Source: Apus apus (taxonomy: Eukaryota > Chordata > Aves > Apodiformes > Apodidae). Taken from it: a stretch of 64,000 bases of DNA. Position numbers and translations under genes: made by a program. The notes below the pieces were generated by a model that saw nothing but the letters and a program-made list of their open reading frames with translations, had not been told where the DNA came from and made no database searches. Position 1 is the first letter of the stretch; each line of letters begins with the position of its first letter. Of this stretch, positions 32,525-44,750 are shown in pieces. The stretch lies in NCBI RefSeq assembly GCF_020740795.1, contig NC_067289.1:25166108-25230107 (forward strand). The letters run 5' to 3'.

Positions 32525-32590
32525 AGGATCATAGAATCATTGAGGCTGGAAAAGATGTCTAAGATCATCAAATTCAGCCATCCAGCTCTG
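32525..32590 (-). mobile_element. Short CR1 3'-end fragment
   Basis: ATCATAGAATCATTGAGGCTGG, AAAAGATGTCTAAGATCATC and CAAATTCAGCC form the reversed 3' terminus of a CR1-type element. Only about 65 bp is recognisable; what follows is unique. Confidence 0.65.
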
Positions 32591-34987
32591 TTTCCAGTTG
32601 GTGGGTGGGTTTCCCACTGCTTGGGGGTCCCTCTGGTTGGTGACACGGCGTGGCCATCGGGAGCCCCTGGCATCGGCACCATGGCACCATGTTTGGTCCG
32701 TCAGCCCAGCGTTGGGGCTGCTGGGCTCTCTCATTTTTCAGCCTCTGAAAAGATGTAATTTCTCCTCTCGAAAGCTTCGGGAGGTCCCCGGGGACGTTGT
32801 CAGCTGCTTCCAGAGCCTGGAAAAAAAAAAAAAAAAAGTCATTTTTCTTTTTAAAGAGTGCTACAATTATTATCAGCAGGCCTCGGGGCACTTCACCCCG
32901 AATCACACAATGCTATTTCAGGTCTCTCTTTTACCGCAAAATGTTCAAAACCGGCTGCTTCAATCCGGTTTTCAAAAGTGAATTGGGCATTTAGCAGCCC
33001 CAGAGTCTCTGAGACGCTGCAGCAGCTCTCCAGCCAGCTGGGAGCACCTAGAGGCTTCATCCCAAGGCTGTGGACCATGTTGGGAACATCTTTCTGGGTT
33101 TCTTCTCAGGGGAGATGGGTTTGCTGAGACTTTCCTCTTTGCCCTGCACTTCAGGTCACCAAGATGTGAGCAAGCGGGACCCAGCACAGCGCCTGCTCAG
33201 GCAGGGTTGGGCTCAGCCACCAGCTCAGCACCACAGAAAAAAGGGATTATATTTTGTATATAAGGCTTTGTGGGATTAAACATTGCTGAATTTGAAAGGC
33301 TAATTACTTCTCGGGCAGAGCCCACAGGATTTTTTTCCCTCTGAAGTCTCTAATGACCGTGTTTATAGGTAACTTTCCCTGAGTACCTCCAAGACTGAAA
33401 GCTTTTTTTATGAGACAGATGGAGATGTTCTTTCCAAGAGTGAGTAATATTTAACCTTAAGCACTTTCAAATCCGGCCTCAGGAATATTGAGATGAAAGC
33501 CTCGTGGCACTAAGCTTCTTTCAAATGGATATTACAGCAAAGCTGCCTGGACATTTGTCTCCCTGCACCTCTGCCCTGTTTAGCATGCTGCCCGTGTGCT
33601 GCTGCTCCTCCAGGAGGTCCGAGCAGAATAAATACTTCTCTTTTGGGTTTCATTTTCAGCCTCAGCTCTGCTCTCGCTGGCAGGCACCTTCTGAGGCACC
33701 TTGGTCCTCTCCCCACCAGTAGAGAAGGCAGCTCCTGGGCAAGGTTGCAGGTCCTGGGACAGGGAAGTGTCCCCTTGGTGGTGGGACCAGTCATCAGCAC
33801 GGGGCCACATCTCCCATGTGGGAAGCAGGTTTGTCACACAAATACCCTTGTGAGGAAAACTCAAAAAACAGCTTTGTGCTGTTCCCAGTAGCTCCAGACT
33901 CAGCTCAAGTGAAGCAGAATCAGTTCTTTCCCAATATTTTAAATTATTTAAATACAAAGCAAAGCTTGCTGAGTGCTGTGCCCTGCACCTCCTCGTTTCA
34001 CTCATCGAAACAAACACTGAGGTCTTTTAAACTACATCAGGTTACTTCTGTACATATTGAAATGGTGATATTCAGCCAGTAATCACAGACTGGGCTAGAG
34101 AAAAACAATTAGATTAAAATGAAATAGGAAGTACAAATACATTTTCCCTTTCCTTTCTTTCTCTTTTCTTTCCCTTCATTTTATTTCCCTTTCTTTCCCT
34201 GCTGACTTGGTTCTTTACAGAGCAAACCCACCTCCCAGTAGTTACACACAGGGCAGGGGGAGGACACACAGTGTCCCCTGCTGCACAAACCACTGGCACT
34301 TCTCAGTTTTCCTGAAGATCCTGTGTAGCCTCCCAGTTTTCCCAGGAAACCCTTGCTGGCTTCATCCGGCGGCGGCCCCGCAGCCCACGTGCAATCTGTA
34401 TTTGTCTTGCTCAGGATATTAAACCACAATCGTGCACAAAGCAGTGAGGTCCCAGAGCTCTGCTGTTGAACTAAGAAATCATTATCATCCGACAGAGGAG
34501 AAGGATGGATGATGGATAATGGGTCTCTCTGCTGCCCAACCATCATGACGCTCCTGCCGATGAGGCAGCAACTGTTTTAAGTCCCATTAGTGGATGATGG
34601 GCTGTCTGGAAGAGGATGCTCATACCTGAGCAGGCAGCTGCTGCTGTGGTGGGACTGTCCCCTGCCAGCACGGTGGGACTGTCCCCTCCTGGCACAGTGC
34701 TGCTGGGCAAGCCCCCAGGATGTGGGAAGGGGTGAGAGGGTGTGTGCCTATCAGCCAGCCAGGCAGAAAAAAGCAGAACCTGGAGGTGAAAGTTAAATTG
34801 CAGCTTCTTGAAAGGAGTGTTGGGCAAGAGACACATTCTGGAATTAATTCAGGTTAATGAAGTGGATTTGAGGGTTTATAAATGAGAGTTGTCAGCTGGT
34901 AGCTTTTGTGTCTGCTTGGCCCGGTGTGGGTTAAACTCTGCCTGTATCTGTGGTCTGAAGCATCTATGGACACGCTGAGTTTGTCAT
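32591..34987. other. Intergenic; A18 run and a small candidate element
   Basis: Holds an A-run of about 18 (32820-32837), a possible regulatory block at 33270-33500 (GGCTAATTACTTC, TCTAATGACCG, TATTTAACCTTAAGCAC), a pyrimidine stretch at 34141-34200 and unremarkable sequence. ORFs up to 145 codons appear random. Confidence 0.35.
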
Positions 34988-35206
34988 CACCTGGAAAAGA
35001 CCTTTAAGATGCTCTAGTCCAACCATTAGCTCAGCCCTGCTAAGGCCACCACTGCCCCGTGTCCCTCAGCACCACATCTCCAGGGCTTTGAAACCCCTCC
35101 AGGGATGGGGACTCCACCCCTGCCCTGGGCAGCCTGGGCCAGGGCCTGACAGCCCTTTGGGGAAGAAGTTTCATCTAATACCAATCTAACACCACCCCCC
35201 CCCAGC
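34988..35206 (-). mobile_element. CR1 LINE fragment
   Basis: Reversed CR1 3' region: CCTGGAAAAGACCTTTAAGA, CTCTAGTCCAACC, CAGCACCACATCTCCAGGGC, CTGGGCAGCCTGGGCCAGGG and the GAAGAAGTTTCATCTAATAC stretch. It is 5'-truncated on its own strand and interrupted by a C-run at 35194-35204. Confidence 0.9.
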
Positions 35207-38200
35207 ACAGCTCTGAAAGAGCTCACAGCTGCTAATGCCACAGCCCTGTTCAAAAACCTTTGTGAATCCAAGTAATTTCAAGTCAACTTTGAGAAATTGA
35301 ATTTTAAGTCATATCTCAATCAGATCCATCAATAGTCCGTGACCGGGGTCCATGGTAATGAACAAACGGCATCCGTTGGTACCTGCTGGGTCTCCCTTGG
35401 GGAGCAGATCTTCCCTGGGCAGCTTTGTTTTAGATTACAGAGCCAGGACTGTGGCTGCCTCAGCGTGATTCATCCTGACGTGATCCCCCGGTGATGAGAG
35501 CAGAGGACAGGAGCCTGTGTTTAGCTGGAAATACGCTTAAAAATGCATTCTGGAGAGTTTTCTTTAAATTATTAAAGAACAGTAATTCACCTTTTAAACT
35601 CCCAAGGATGTAAAGCACTTTGTGGGCTATCTCTCAAAGAGTTCTGAGGATCTGCAGATGCCTCTGTTGGAGCTCTCGTCCCTGGTTAGTAACACAACAA
35701 TAAAACCCAAACCGATACCGGTGTGATCGGTTGTTTAGACAAGTAAATATCCTTGGTGAGTCTGAGCAAAGCACTTACAGCAGAGTGGTTTGGATGCAGT
35801 CCAGACTGTTCAATGGTTAATATATTATTCATATTAATAAAATAATGTTTGGAAAGGCACCAAGAGCCCTAACATGTGTCTCCAGATCTGGGTTTTAGTA
35901 GTTAGCTGACAATTAGTTACCAGTGGAGGATTTCCCACCTTTCTCTGAAATTTCTGAGGGTGGGAAGAGGCTGCTTTGAAGCCCCACTGCTGACACGACT
36001 CTGATGTACTCAGTGTTGCCAGGGTCCAAACCAAGCTTCTCAGTCAGCTCCTGGTGTAATGGGACTCAGTGTTTGCCCTGGGGTCAGAACCCTGGGGGTC
36101 TGTTACCTGCCAGGGATGAGGGGCAGCCCAACCAGGAGCAGAGCCCATGCCCAACAATGCCCCAGCAGCTTTGGGGCAGTTCCTGGGATCTCTGCTGGGC
36201 ATGGAGAGGGGCATAAAGCTTGCAAACTTCAAGGCCCAGAGGTCCCCTCTCTGGACACCCCTCCCTGGGGACCCCTGGCCCTGGCTGAAGCCCTCCCTGC
36301 AGGAGCAGCTCTTTGAGGAGCCGAAGCCCTTTTGCCAGAGCAGCAGAAAACAAATGAGCTATTTGTAACCCTTAATTTAAACAGCTCCCGAAGTAATAGT
36401 ATAAATAGTATAATGCAATTGTAATGGATAATGAATTATGCATACAGCCTCTTCCCTCTTTGAATATGCATGAGGCAGGAACCGGAGAAGCGGCACTTTA
36501 TTGCTGCTGTGTTGCTTGCTAAGACCCTGCTCCTACAGGGGGGCTCCAGGGACACCCAGCCCAGGGTATGCACCATCCCCTGTCCTCACAGTCACCACAA
36601 GGTTGCTCCAAACATGCTGGGAAAGGTCGTCTGGCTTCGGACCAAACCTGCACCAAACCTTACTGTTCCCACCATCCATAAGCCTGGTAGAAATATCAAA
36701 CCAGTTCCAGCTTTTCCCTCCTTGTACTGTCCAGCTTGACAAGCAGGAAAATATCAAACTAGTTCTAGAAGCTGAAGGAAATAAATTAATTTCAGTGACA
36801 GGAATAAAGTGGATCTAATTAGAAGTCCCTCAGCAGTGGCTCATTAGTGTGGTTGGTAAGTAAATGAAATTTCAGCAGTGGTGAGTTAGACTATTTGTCT
36901 TTGGTTATTTTTAGGATTTAAAAAATGCCAACAACTGGGTTTCCTTGCAGAAAAATCTTCTTCATCAGATGTCTAGAGGCCTTTTTGACAGACCATGGTG
37001 CAGCCACTTCATTTACATTCCTTGGGCACTTCCTCCTCTCTCTGCAGCTCATTCATAAATTGAAACAAATCAAAGCAATTTTTGGAGACAAATGGATTTT
37101 ACCTGTCACACTGCATGGATGTAACTCTGCAGAGTAAGGTGCTCTTGGTCTATCCAAATGCTTGATAAACATATTTTTTCCCCCCCCTGTGAATAAATGA
37201 CTGTTTTTTTGCTTTCTGTGGGTGCCACCGCCCTCCAGCACAAGGGGAACCCACACGTACAGTAATTTTGTTACAGGCTTGTCCAGGGAGCAAGAGGACT
37301 AATTTGTCAGTCTTATTCAACTTGAGTTGGCTGTTGGTAACCTGCACTCCCCAGCAGTCCCAAATTGTCAGTCAGCAATGATTTTCCTTGACTTTCAGTG
37401 CTTATAAAGTAATACACGGTGGTAATTTAATGAGCAGGAGATAAAAATTCTGGTCATACTCATCTGGTGATGGTCCTGACATATCATTTAGTTAGAAACC
37501 CTCCTTTCAGGACAGAGCCCTCTCTGATTGAAACCACAAAGTTATTCCTGTTAATTATGTCCTCAACATATTAGAACCCCCAAACATGGGCGATTCACAC
37601 AGTTTGGGTTCTGGGATGTGTTGCCACCTGCCACCCTGTTCTTACCACTCCACGAGCTGTAGATATTGGGAATTGAATCCGATGAATTGAATCCACTGAA
37701 TGGCAACATCATTCTGGGGCAGTGGCTAAGGGACAGGTGCCAATAGCAGGGAGCAGCCTGCAGCCCAGCTGAAGGGCTCTGCTCCTGGCTGAAGGGAAGC
37801 TGAGAAATCCCAGCAGCTCTGCACCCTGCTTGCAGGTTCCCAGGGTTGGCTTGTTCTGCCAGAGGAGGCTCTTTTGCATAAAAGGTGTGATTGCTGCAAG
37901 GAAAACCTGCAATTTTGCACCAGGTCCCATCGTCTGCAGGCTACACCTGTCCATGAAGTCATTTGGGTGCTTTCTGCCTTTCCACCCAGACCTGGATGGA
38001 AAATGATAGAGAATACAAAGGGAGAAGCTTCCCAAGAGGTTCCACTTCCAGTCTGAAGGGTTGGGATAAAAACCTGCATGAACTATTACCCCATGTACAG
38101 CTTGGACTTTACTTACCTAACCACCAACCACAGCCCCTGCAAAGCTTGGAAAACATTTGGATTGGGATTAAGGTGTTCAGCTCCCACCTCCAGGAACACT

Positions 38201-39089
38201 TGAATTCAAATATTATTTTTATGTCAGATTTTCAGCCTGATTTTAACACGAGCAGTTCAGGAGCCAGCACAGGTCTGGGGACTAGATACTGTGATCACTT
38301 CTAGCAAGAGCATCAGTTTGAGCTGTGCTGGGTTGGCTGTAAAGACTCTGCAGGATTGGACATATAAATTAGTATAAAGTTCTTGACAGATTTCCATCCA
38401 ATGGCTAAGATTAGCATCTTTATTTAAAAATATTACATGGATTAAATTCAGATGCTGCATACTTCCATTCTGTTTTTCAGGATTACTGACTAGCAATTGG
38501 GCCACACAGGGTGATTCATAAAGTTTAGATACCAGAATAACATCTTAAGGCAAGAATAATTTGATTTTCACCCCCCCTAAACGTGTTGCCATAGATTTTC
38601 CTAGATGTTTTACAAACAGTTATTAAAAGCACATTGAGAATCTGAATTCCCGGTGGGCAAAATGTTTTTGTACTTAACTTTCATTTAATGCAGAAAAAAA
38701 AAATAAAAAAATAAATCACATCTGGTTGCAGCAAAAACATGGGAAGCTTGTACCCAGCTAGGACAGCAGCAGTGATGGGAATCTGCAGCTTCCTCCTGGC
38801 CACCCGGCATGGGCTTTGGCAGCTGCCCTGTGGAATTCCACCAGGAGCATCCCAGTGCACCGTGGACCTGTGGGTATTTGCACAGTGGTGCCTGGACAAC
38901 TTGTAGTGCCAACAACAGGCAGGGCCAGTGGGGCTGGCACCTCTCTCCTGCAGCAACCCCCCCAGAGGCATAAAGAACATTCCAGCATGAATTTGTGTCG
39001 GAGTTTTAAAAAAATGCGTTTATCAGCTTTTGGTATTAAATCGTCCATAACTGAGGAAATACACAGGAATTAAAATAAGTACCAATACC
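35207..39089. other. Intergenic, with short AT-rich blocks
   Basis: Mostly unique sequence. AT-rich blocks at 35560-35830, 36365-36480 (TAATGCAATTGTAATGGATA and an ATTATGCAT core), 37380-37500 and 38380-38720 could be regulatory. No repeat family or exon recognised; ORFs up to 117 codons on both strands look random. Confidence 0.35.
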
Positions 39090-39480
39090 CCCCACCCCTT
39101 TCAAACCTCCCTTCCCTCGGCGGCACCGTAAATTTCAATGTCATCTTCCTGTCCGTGGCTGCCCTTAATCTGACAGTGTCAGAGGGATCCATCTTCATTT
39201 TCTCACTCTTTTCATAATCTAATCCTCAGCTCTAACATGCAATTAGTGCCCTCCTCGCCCCCCGCATACCAAGCAGGCTGATTGCTACAGCTCTGGCTGT
39301 GCAATCCATTTAGCCGGGCGGCCCGTAATGAATATGTACATTTTGAGGACCCCGGCGCGGGGGGTCACAGGCAATCAACCTTGAATTCAATTAGGCGAGT
39401 CAAGGTTAATGACTGGGCGCAGTGGTCAGAGGCATCCGGCTCCTGCAGATTAAATCAGGCTGTCAGGGCTGACAATGCCG
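39090..39480. promoter_or_regulatory. Candidate conserved element beside a minisatellite
   Basis: Contains CCCTTAATCTGACAG, ATAATCTAATCC, GCAATTAGTGCC, GTAATGAATATG, TCAATTAGGCG and GGTTAATGACTGG in 300 bp, with retained CpGs (CCCGGCGCGGGGGG near 39352). Repeat-free. Dense TAAT/ATTA cores suggest regulation; inference only. Confidence 0.4.
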
Positions 39481-39496
39481 CGCCGGGAGTGGGATC

Positions 39497-39840
39497 GCGC
39501 CGCGGGAGCTGGTGTCACCCCACGGGAGCTGGTGTCACCCTGCGGGAGCTGGTGTCACCCCACGGGAGCTGGTGTCACCCTGCGGGAGCTGGTGTCACCC
39601 CGCAGGAGCTGGTGTCACCCTCAAGAACTGAGGATGTCACCCCGCAGGAGCTGGTGTCACCCTGCAGGAACTGGTGTCACCCCGCAGGAGCTGGTGTCAC
39701 CCTCAAGAACTGATGATGTCACCCCGCAGGAGCTGGTGTCACCCTCAGGAACTGGTGTCACCCTGCAGGTCACCCCACGGGAGCTGGTGTTACCCCGCAG
39801 GAACTGGTGTCACCCTGCAGGAGGTGGTGTCACCCTGCAA
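39497..39840. repeat. Minisatellite, about 16 copies of a 19-20 bp unit
   Basis: Head-to-tail copies of GGAGCTGGTGTCACCCYRCR run from 39507 to 39840, with variants CAAGAACTGAGGATGTCACC and a shortened copy near 39767. Changes between CGCGGG, CACGGG, TGCGGG and TGCAGG look like CpG decay. It keeps all three plus frames partly open (SWCHP-type peptides); these are artefacts. Confidence 0.95.
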
Positions 39841-41904
39841 TCCTGCAGGGAAAGCTGCCCCTGGAAGGTGGTAAGGGACAGGAACACATAGGTTGTTGGG
39901 AGTAAGGGGTGCCCGTGCCCACCTGTGCTGGGGTGGGTGCTTTTTTCCCCTGGGAAAAAGGAGCTTTTGACCAAACTTCCCTGCCCTGGGTGCAGGAGGT
40001 GTTGCTTTTGCCGCTGCTCTTGGGTGAAGAAGGGAAAAGCACAAACAGCCCCAACCCCGGTGCTTGTGCACCCCTCAGGTCCCTGCCCCCCTGCCCCTGG
40101 GGCACTGCTGCTGGGCTGGGCACCAGGAGAAAGACGCTGTGAGGTTCTCCAGCCCTTGGTGGGACCAGCCCAGAAGGGAGCACAGCCTTCTCCTGGCCTG
40201 GCACCCAGCAGGACACCCCAGGGCCAAGTACCATGTTCCATCACTCCAAGAAGAGATCAGTGGTGGCTTGGGACAACTACACATTTAAAGGACACCTAGT
40301 TCTCTTTTTTTCCTTTGCCACTTGTTCATGCAGCTCCCCCAGGGCTCTGTGTTTTGCTGTGCTCTAGATATAATGACATGGTGCTAATGCGCTTGGAGTA
40401 GGCTTCAGGTGGTGCTTCATGGTGGACTCCAAATACTTTGTGACATGTTTCCATAACCAGGAGGGCTAAACTGCACTCCTGAGGGCTTGCCAGCCATGAC
40501 TGGGATGCAGTGTGGGCTCTGGGGGTGTCCCAGCCAACAGCCAAATTTCAGCCTTTGGTTGAAGCTTCAGTTTGTCTCCCTGGACATGCTTGGGATGCCT
40601 GAGGCTGGAGCCATGGACAAACCTCCTGGAGCAGCCAGTGCCTGCTGGGGATGAGGCCCATCAAAGGCTTCCCTGAGTAAGGAGTTATTTACTAGTGCAG
40701 ACAAATTAAAAACATAAATAACATTGGACTGTCTGAATCTTTTCAATAAAAACAAATTATGAGGTTTATGTATGTAAAGCAGCATCACTTGGTGTGAGGA
40801 ATCTTTTACATGTGATTTATACTGTTATTAAATATGGGATAATTTTTGGAACCAAATCACTGCTGTAATTTCAGGAGCATTACACTGCATTTAGCACAAA
40901 TTTGTAATGAATGTATTTTTCAAAATGTCCTTCCGATGTATAGTCTATTGGTAGCTGTTTTAATAGAAACCCCTTTCTTTAAAAAGTATTTTGTCTTCTT
41001 TTCCTTCCTTTCCACTAGGAGAGAAAAAAAAAAAATTGGAGAAGTCAAATGGGACAGCTTTGGTTGGCATCATTCAGCTTGCTGGAGATGCAGCCCAGCA
41101 CCCAGCAGAGCACTGTAAATATACACAAATTCCTCATTAATTAACATGAAATATTTCCTCTAGTAGGGTGGGCATCCTTGGAGGCCCCCCCAGGTGCCCA
41201 TCACCTCCCCACACAGCCCAGCATGTGAGTAAAGATGTGCCTTTGAAATCTGTTCCCCATCTTCCTGCTCCTTGGTCAACACTGAGCCATTTGCTAACTA
41301 TATTGTATTTTTTAAAAATCTGTCTCTTTATTCCTGATGACTTGCCCAGATCTGGAAGGGGCTGGGGCTGCTCCATCACCTCCTCATGTCCCTACAGCCA
41401 GAGGCCACCCTGGCCCTCCCACGAGGCTCCTCAGCCCAAACACAGCCCCTCCTGGATCCAAAGTGCTGTGGGATGTTTGTGTGTCAGTTAAGGTGCAGCA
41501 GTGAGGAATTGCTCATTACCATTAGTGACAAGGGAGAGAGGATAAAATACAGCTATGCAGGCTTAAGCTCCCTTCCTGTTACTTAGAAACTGGAGAAAGT
41601 TTCTGCAGATCCATTCGGCTCTTCCATCACCCACTCACCATTCAGGAAAACAGCTCTCCTGGGCACTAGAAAAGTGCTTTTAAGCCTTCTAGCCCAGCCC
41701 TAACACTTGGGGACAGACTTCACCTCTCAGCAAGTTGAATCTAATACTTGTCAGAGTCACAGTGGCCTGTGACCTGTGTCACTGGAGAGCAGCGTGGGCA
41801 AATCCCCTGGAAGGGAAGCCGGGAGCTGCTGCAGGGCTGGGGCAGGGCAGCAGTGTGGAGGAACAGGGGGCTGCACAGCCAGGCCCATGGAAACATTTCC
41901 CTCT
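39841..41904. other. Intergenic, nothing recognised
   Basis: GC-moderate to about 40660, then AT-rich 40680-41060 with an A12 run near 41024. Overlapping frames on both strands (up to 144 codons at 39810-40244, minus) show no homology. Confidence 0.4.
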
Positions 41905-42496
41905 GCCAGCAAAGGTGTGGGCAGCAGGACCAGGGCAGGGACTGTCCCCCCGTGCTGGGCACTGGTAGGCTGCACCTCAATCCTGGGGATGGTTTTGGGT
42001 CCCTCACAACGAGGAGGACATGGAGGGGCTGGAGCGTGTCCAGAGAAGGACAGAGGAGCTGGGGAAGGGGCTGGAGCACAAGTCTGAGCAGGAGCAGCTG
42101 AGGGAGCTGGGGGTGTCCAGCCTGGAGCCAAGGAGGCTGAGGGGAGACCTGCTGGCTCTGCAGCTGCTTGAGAGGAGGTTGGAGCCAGGGGGGGTCGGGC
42201 TCTGCTCCCAGGGAACAAAGAATAGAACAAGAGAAACGGCCTCAAGATGTGCTGGGTGGAAGAGGGGGTGGTTAGATTGGATTTTGGGAACAATTACTTC
42301 CCTGAAAGGGTTGCCAGACCCTGGCCCAGGCTGCCCAGGGCAGGGGTGCAGTCCCCATCCCTGGAGGTATCTAAAAGCTGTGTAGATGTGGTGCTGAGGG
42401 ACGTGGCTTAGTGGTGGCCTTGGCAGGGCTGGGGTCATGATTGGACTTGATGGTCTTAAAGATCTTTTCCAACCCAAAGGAATCCATGATTCCATA
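41905..42496 (+). mobile_element. CR1 LINE fragment, longest in the window
   Basis: About 590 bp of CR1 3' sequence in forward orientation: CCAGCAAAGGTGTGGGCAGC, GGGCTGGAGCGTGTCCAGAG, GGGGTGTCCAGCCTGGAGCC, AGACCCTGGCCCAGGCTGCC and an end in CCAACCCAAAGGAATCCATG, ATTCCAT. Similarity may extend weakly further upstream. No intact ORF2; antisense frames up to 214 codons are spurious. Confidence 0.95.
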
Positions 42497-43239
42497 ACAG
42501 TGGTGCCTACAAAGGCTCTGGAAAAGTGGGTGGAATGAGACAAACTCACCCCCAACACCTGATTCAGCGCTGCCAGCTCAGCTGCCAGCTCACGGAGCAG
42601 AGCTGCCAGAAACTGGGAGCTGCTGAAAATCACGGGGACACTCCCCAAAGGAGAGTGGCTTGTGGGGGTGGGCTGGTGGAAACTTGGAAAGAAAGATTAA
42701 ATAAGAGAAAAATATGAAAGTGCCAGCAGCGCTTCTCGGCGAGGGGAGCGGAACCTCGGGGGAGGTGACACTGTGCATTAAGGGACATGTTTGTTGTTGT
42801 CCAGTGCCATTTGTCTGCGTGTGGATTTCTTAATATCACACGGCGACACATTTCAGGTGGCAGGAACATTTGCATGTGTTTGTGCAGTGGGCTGGGGGAG
42901 CAGGAGGAGAGCTCATAAATCCTCCGCTCTGCCGTTGAGCTGGAGCCTTCTTTTATTTAAGCCCCTTAAATGCAATTTTTTTTTTTTTTTTTCAAAACCA
43001 TAACATCAGATTAGAAACAAACAGCAAATTGAAGCTTGTTTGAAGGGGTTAGTGTGACAAGCAGCAAAATGAAAACTTATGAGTTGCCAGCACAGCCCCA
43101 TCTGGGAGCACAGACCAAACCCTGTTGAGGGTTTTGAGGCTGGTGAAATTATCCCCTGCCATGGACACACTGACATCCTGGAGAAGCCCAACTGCCCAGT
43201 AGTTTGGCTGTCCTCATCCTGGACAACTTCAGAGGCTGG
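42497..43239. other. Intergenic, nothing recognised
   Basis: Moderate-GC sequence with a T18 run at 42969-42990. No exon or repeat family recognised. Confidence 0.4.
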
Positions 43240-44750
43240 GGAATGGAATATTTTTAGGGTTATTTGATTAGAGGCATCAGCACATCTCTAATTAGATTAC
43301 TGAATCTTACGGCCGCAGAGGATGCTGTTGGGATGGACTAGCCACCTAAAGAGCAGGTGATCAATCAGTGGAGACTTTTAATTGCTCTAACAAGTTTACT
43401 TACCAGAATATGTGATCACATCTTCCAGGTTTTATTTCAGTTTCCTCCAAGTGCTTGCAAAGTTTTGCAGGGGCCGTCAGGGGCTTTTACCCCTCTGTAC
43501 TCAGGATAGAACTGGTTTATAACAGCAAAAGGGCTTGGAGGGATACTTGGAAAACCAGCTGGCATGTAGGCCAGATACATATGAGTGGTACCAGTTCCTT
43601 TGAATTTCCAAAACCTATTCCAGGGTAACAAAGGAGCTGTGGGATTGGATGCTCTGAACTGGTGTACTTAGATTAAATAATATTTTTGTATTAATAAAAT
43701 ACACCCCCAAGCCCAGACTTTGGTCTCAAAACCTTCCTGGGTGTGTCCACAGCTTTTCCAATGAGTGCTGAAAGTTAAATAAAGCTTTCAAAAGGATTTA
43801 TCAGGTAAATGTTATGGATTGCTGTGATTTAATTTATGGAATTAGTTTGACTTTCAATTACCAGGCTTCACACTGAATCACTTTATATTTTGAGCACTGT
43901 AACTAGCGCTCCGTACACTCGCTCTTTCATTTAGGAAAAGATTATCAATAATTAGACACCATGGCCTTATTGATCAGCTAATCAATAACCACATTAATCA
44001 TCAGCAGTCTGAAAACAATTCACTCTTTGCATGAAAAGGAATCAGTGCAATCAAATTAGCATCCTTTGCTGCTCACCCAGCACAGGTGGTACCTTCATGA
44101 GAGATGCAGTTTCTGAGCCTGTTGCTGCAGAGCTAGAAGTCTTTTCCCTTTCTTTGAACTTCTTAATTAAGTTTGGGTCATTATTTCTTAGCTTTCTGCT
44201 GTTTATTTGTCACTAACGACACGTTTTTGCTCACCAAAGGGTGTAGAGGCTGATCCTCCAAAGGTGCCAGTTTATCTGCCTGTGGACAAGACAGAAGAAG
44301 TGCAAAGGTCTCTGGTGTGCACCCCGAGGTCCAGCTGTTACCTACACCCACATCACCCCAAAGCTCAGTGGGGCTGAGGTGGTGCTGCCCCCTCAGCCAG
44401 CTGCTTTACATCCATGTGTCTCTCAGTTTTCCCCCCCTTAATCTCTTAACATTATCCCAGGCATTACAAATAATTATACCTTTGTATTATCTAAGTTCCG
44501 TGGGGTTTTAGTGAATCCAGAGTGGAGCACCTGATCAAGGTTGCATTTGCTCTTGGCCATAAAATACATTTACAGCCATTCCTCTCCATCAATCAGGTGA
44601 GACTATTAGGAAAACAACAAACTGCCCAATAAATTATCCTAATCTGTTGTAAAACTGATCTCAGTAATTAATTTAGTCAATTGTATTTAACCAGTTGGAA
44701 AGCAGCCTAAATAATGTGATCACATTGGGTATTCCATGGAATAAAACCTG
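43240..44750. promoter_or_regulatory. Cluster of candidate conserved elements
   Basis: Three AT-rich repeat-free blocks. 43240-43440 has TAATTAGATTA, a perfect TAATYNRATTA P3 site at 43289-43299. 43800-44060 has ATTATCAATAATTAGACACC and ATTGAT-CAGCTA-ATCAAT (43969-43986). 44510-44740 has CAGTAATTAATTTAGTC and CAATAAATTATCC. Candidate enhancers by motif density. Confidence 0.42.

Noticed and set aside
39282..39891. Overlapping frames with SWCHP repeats
   Set aside because: Translation of the 19-20 bp minisatellite in several frames; not a repeat protein gene.
42004..42648. 214-codon minus-strand frame
   Set aside because: Antisense of a CR1 3' region plus flank; CR1 encodes its proteins on the other strand and this part is largely untranslated.
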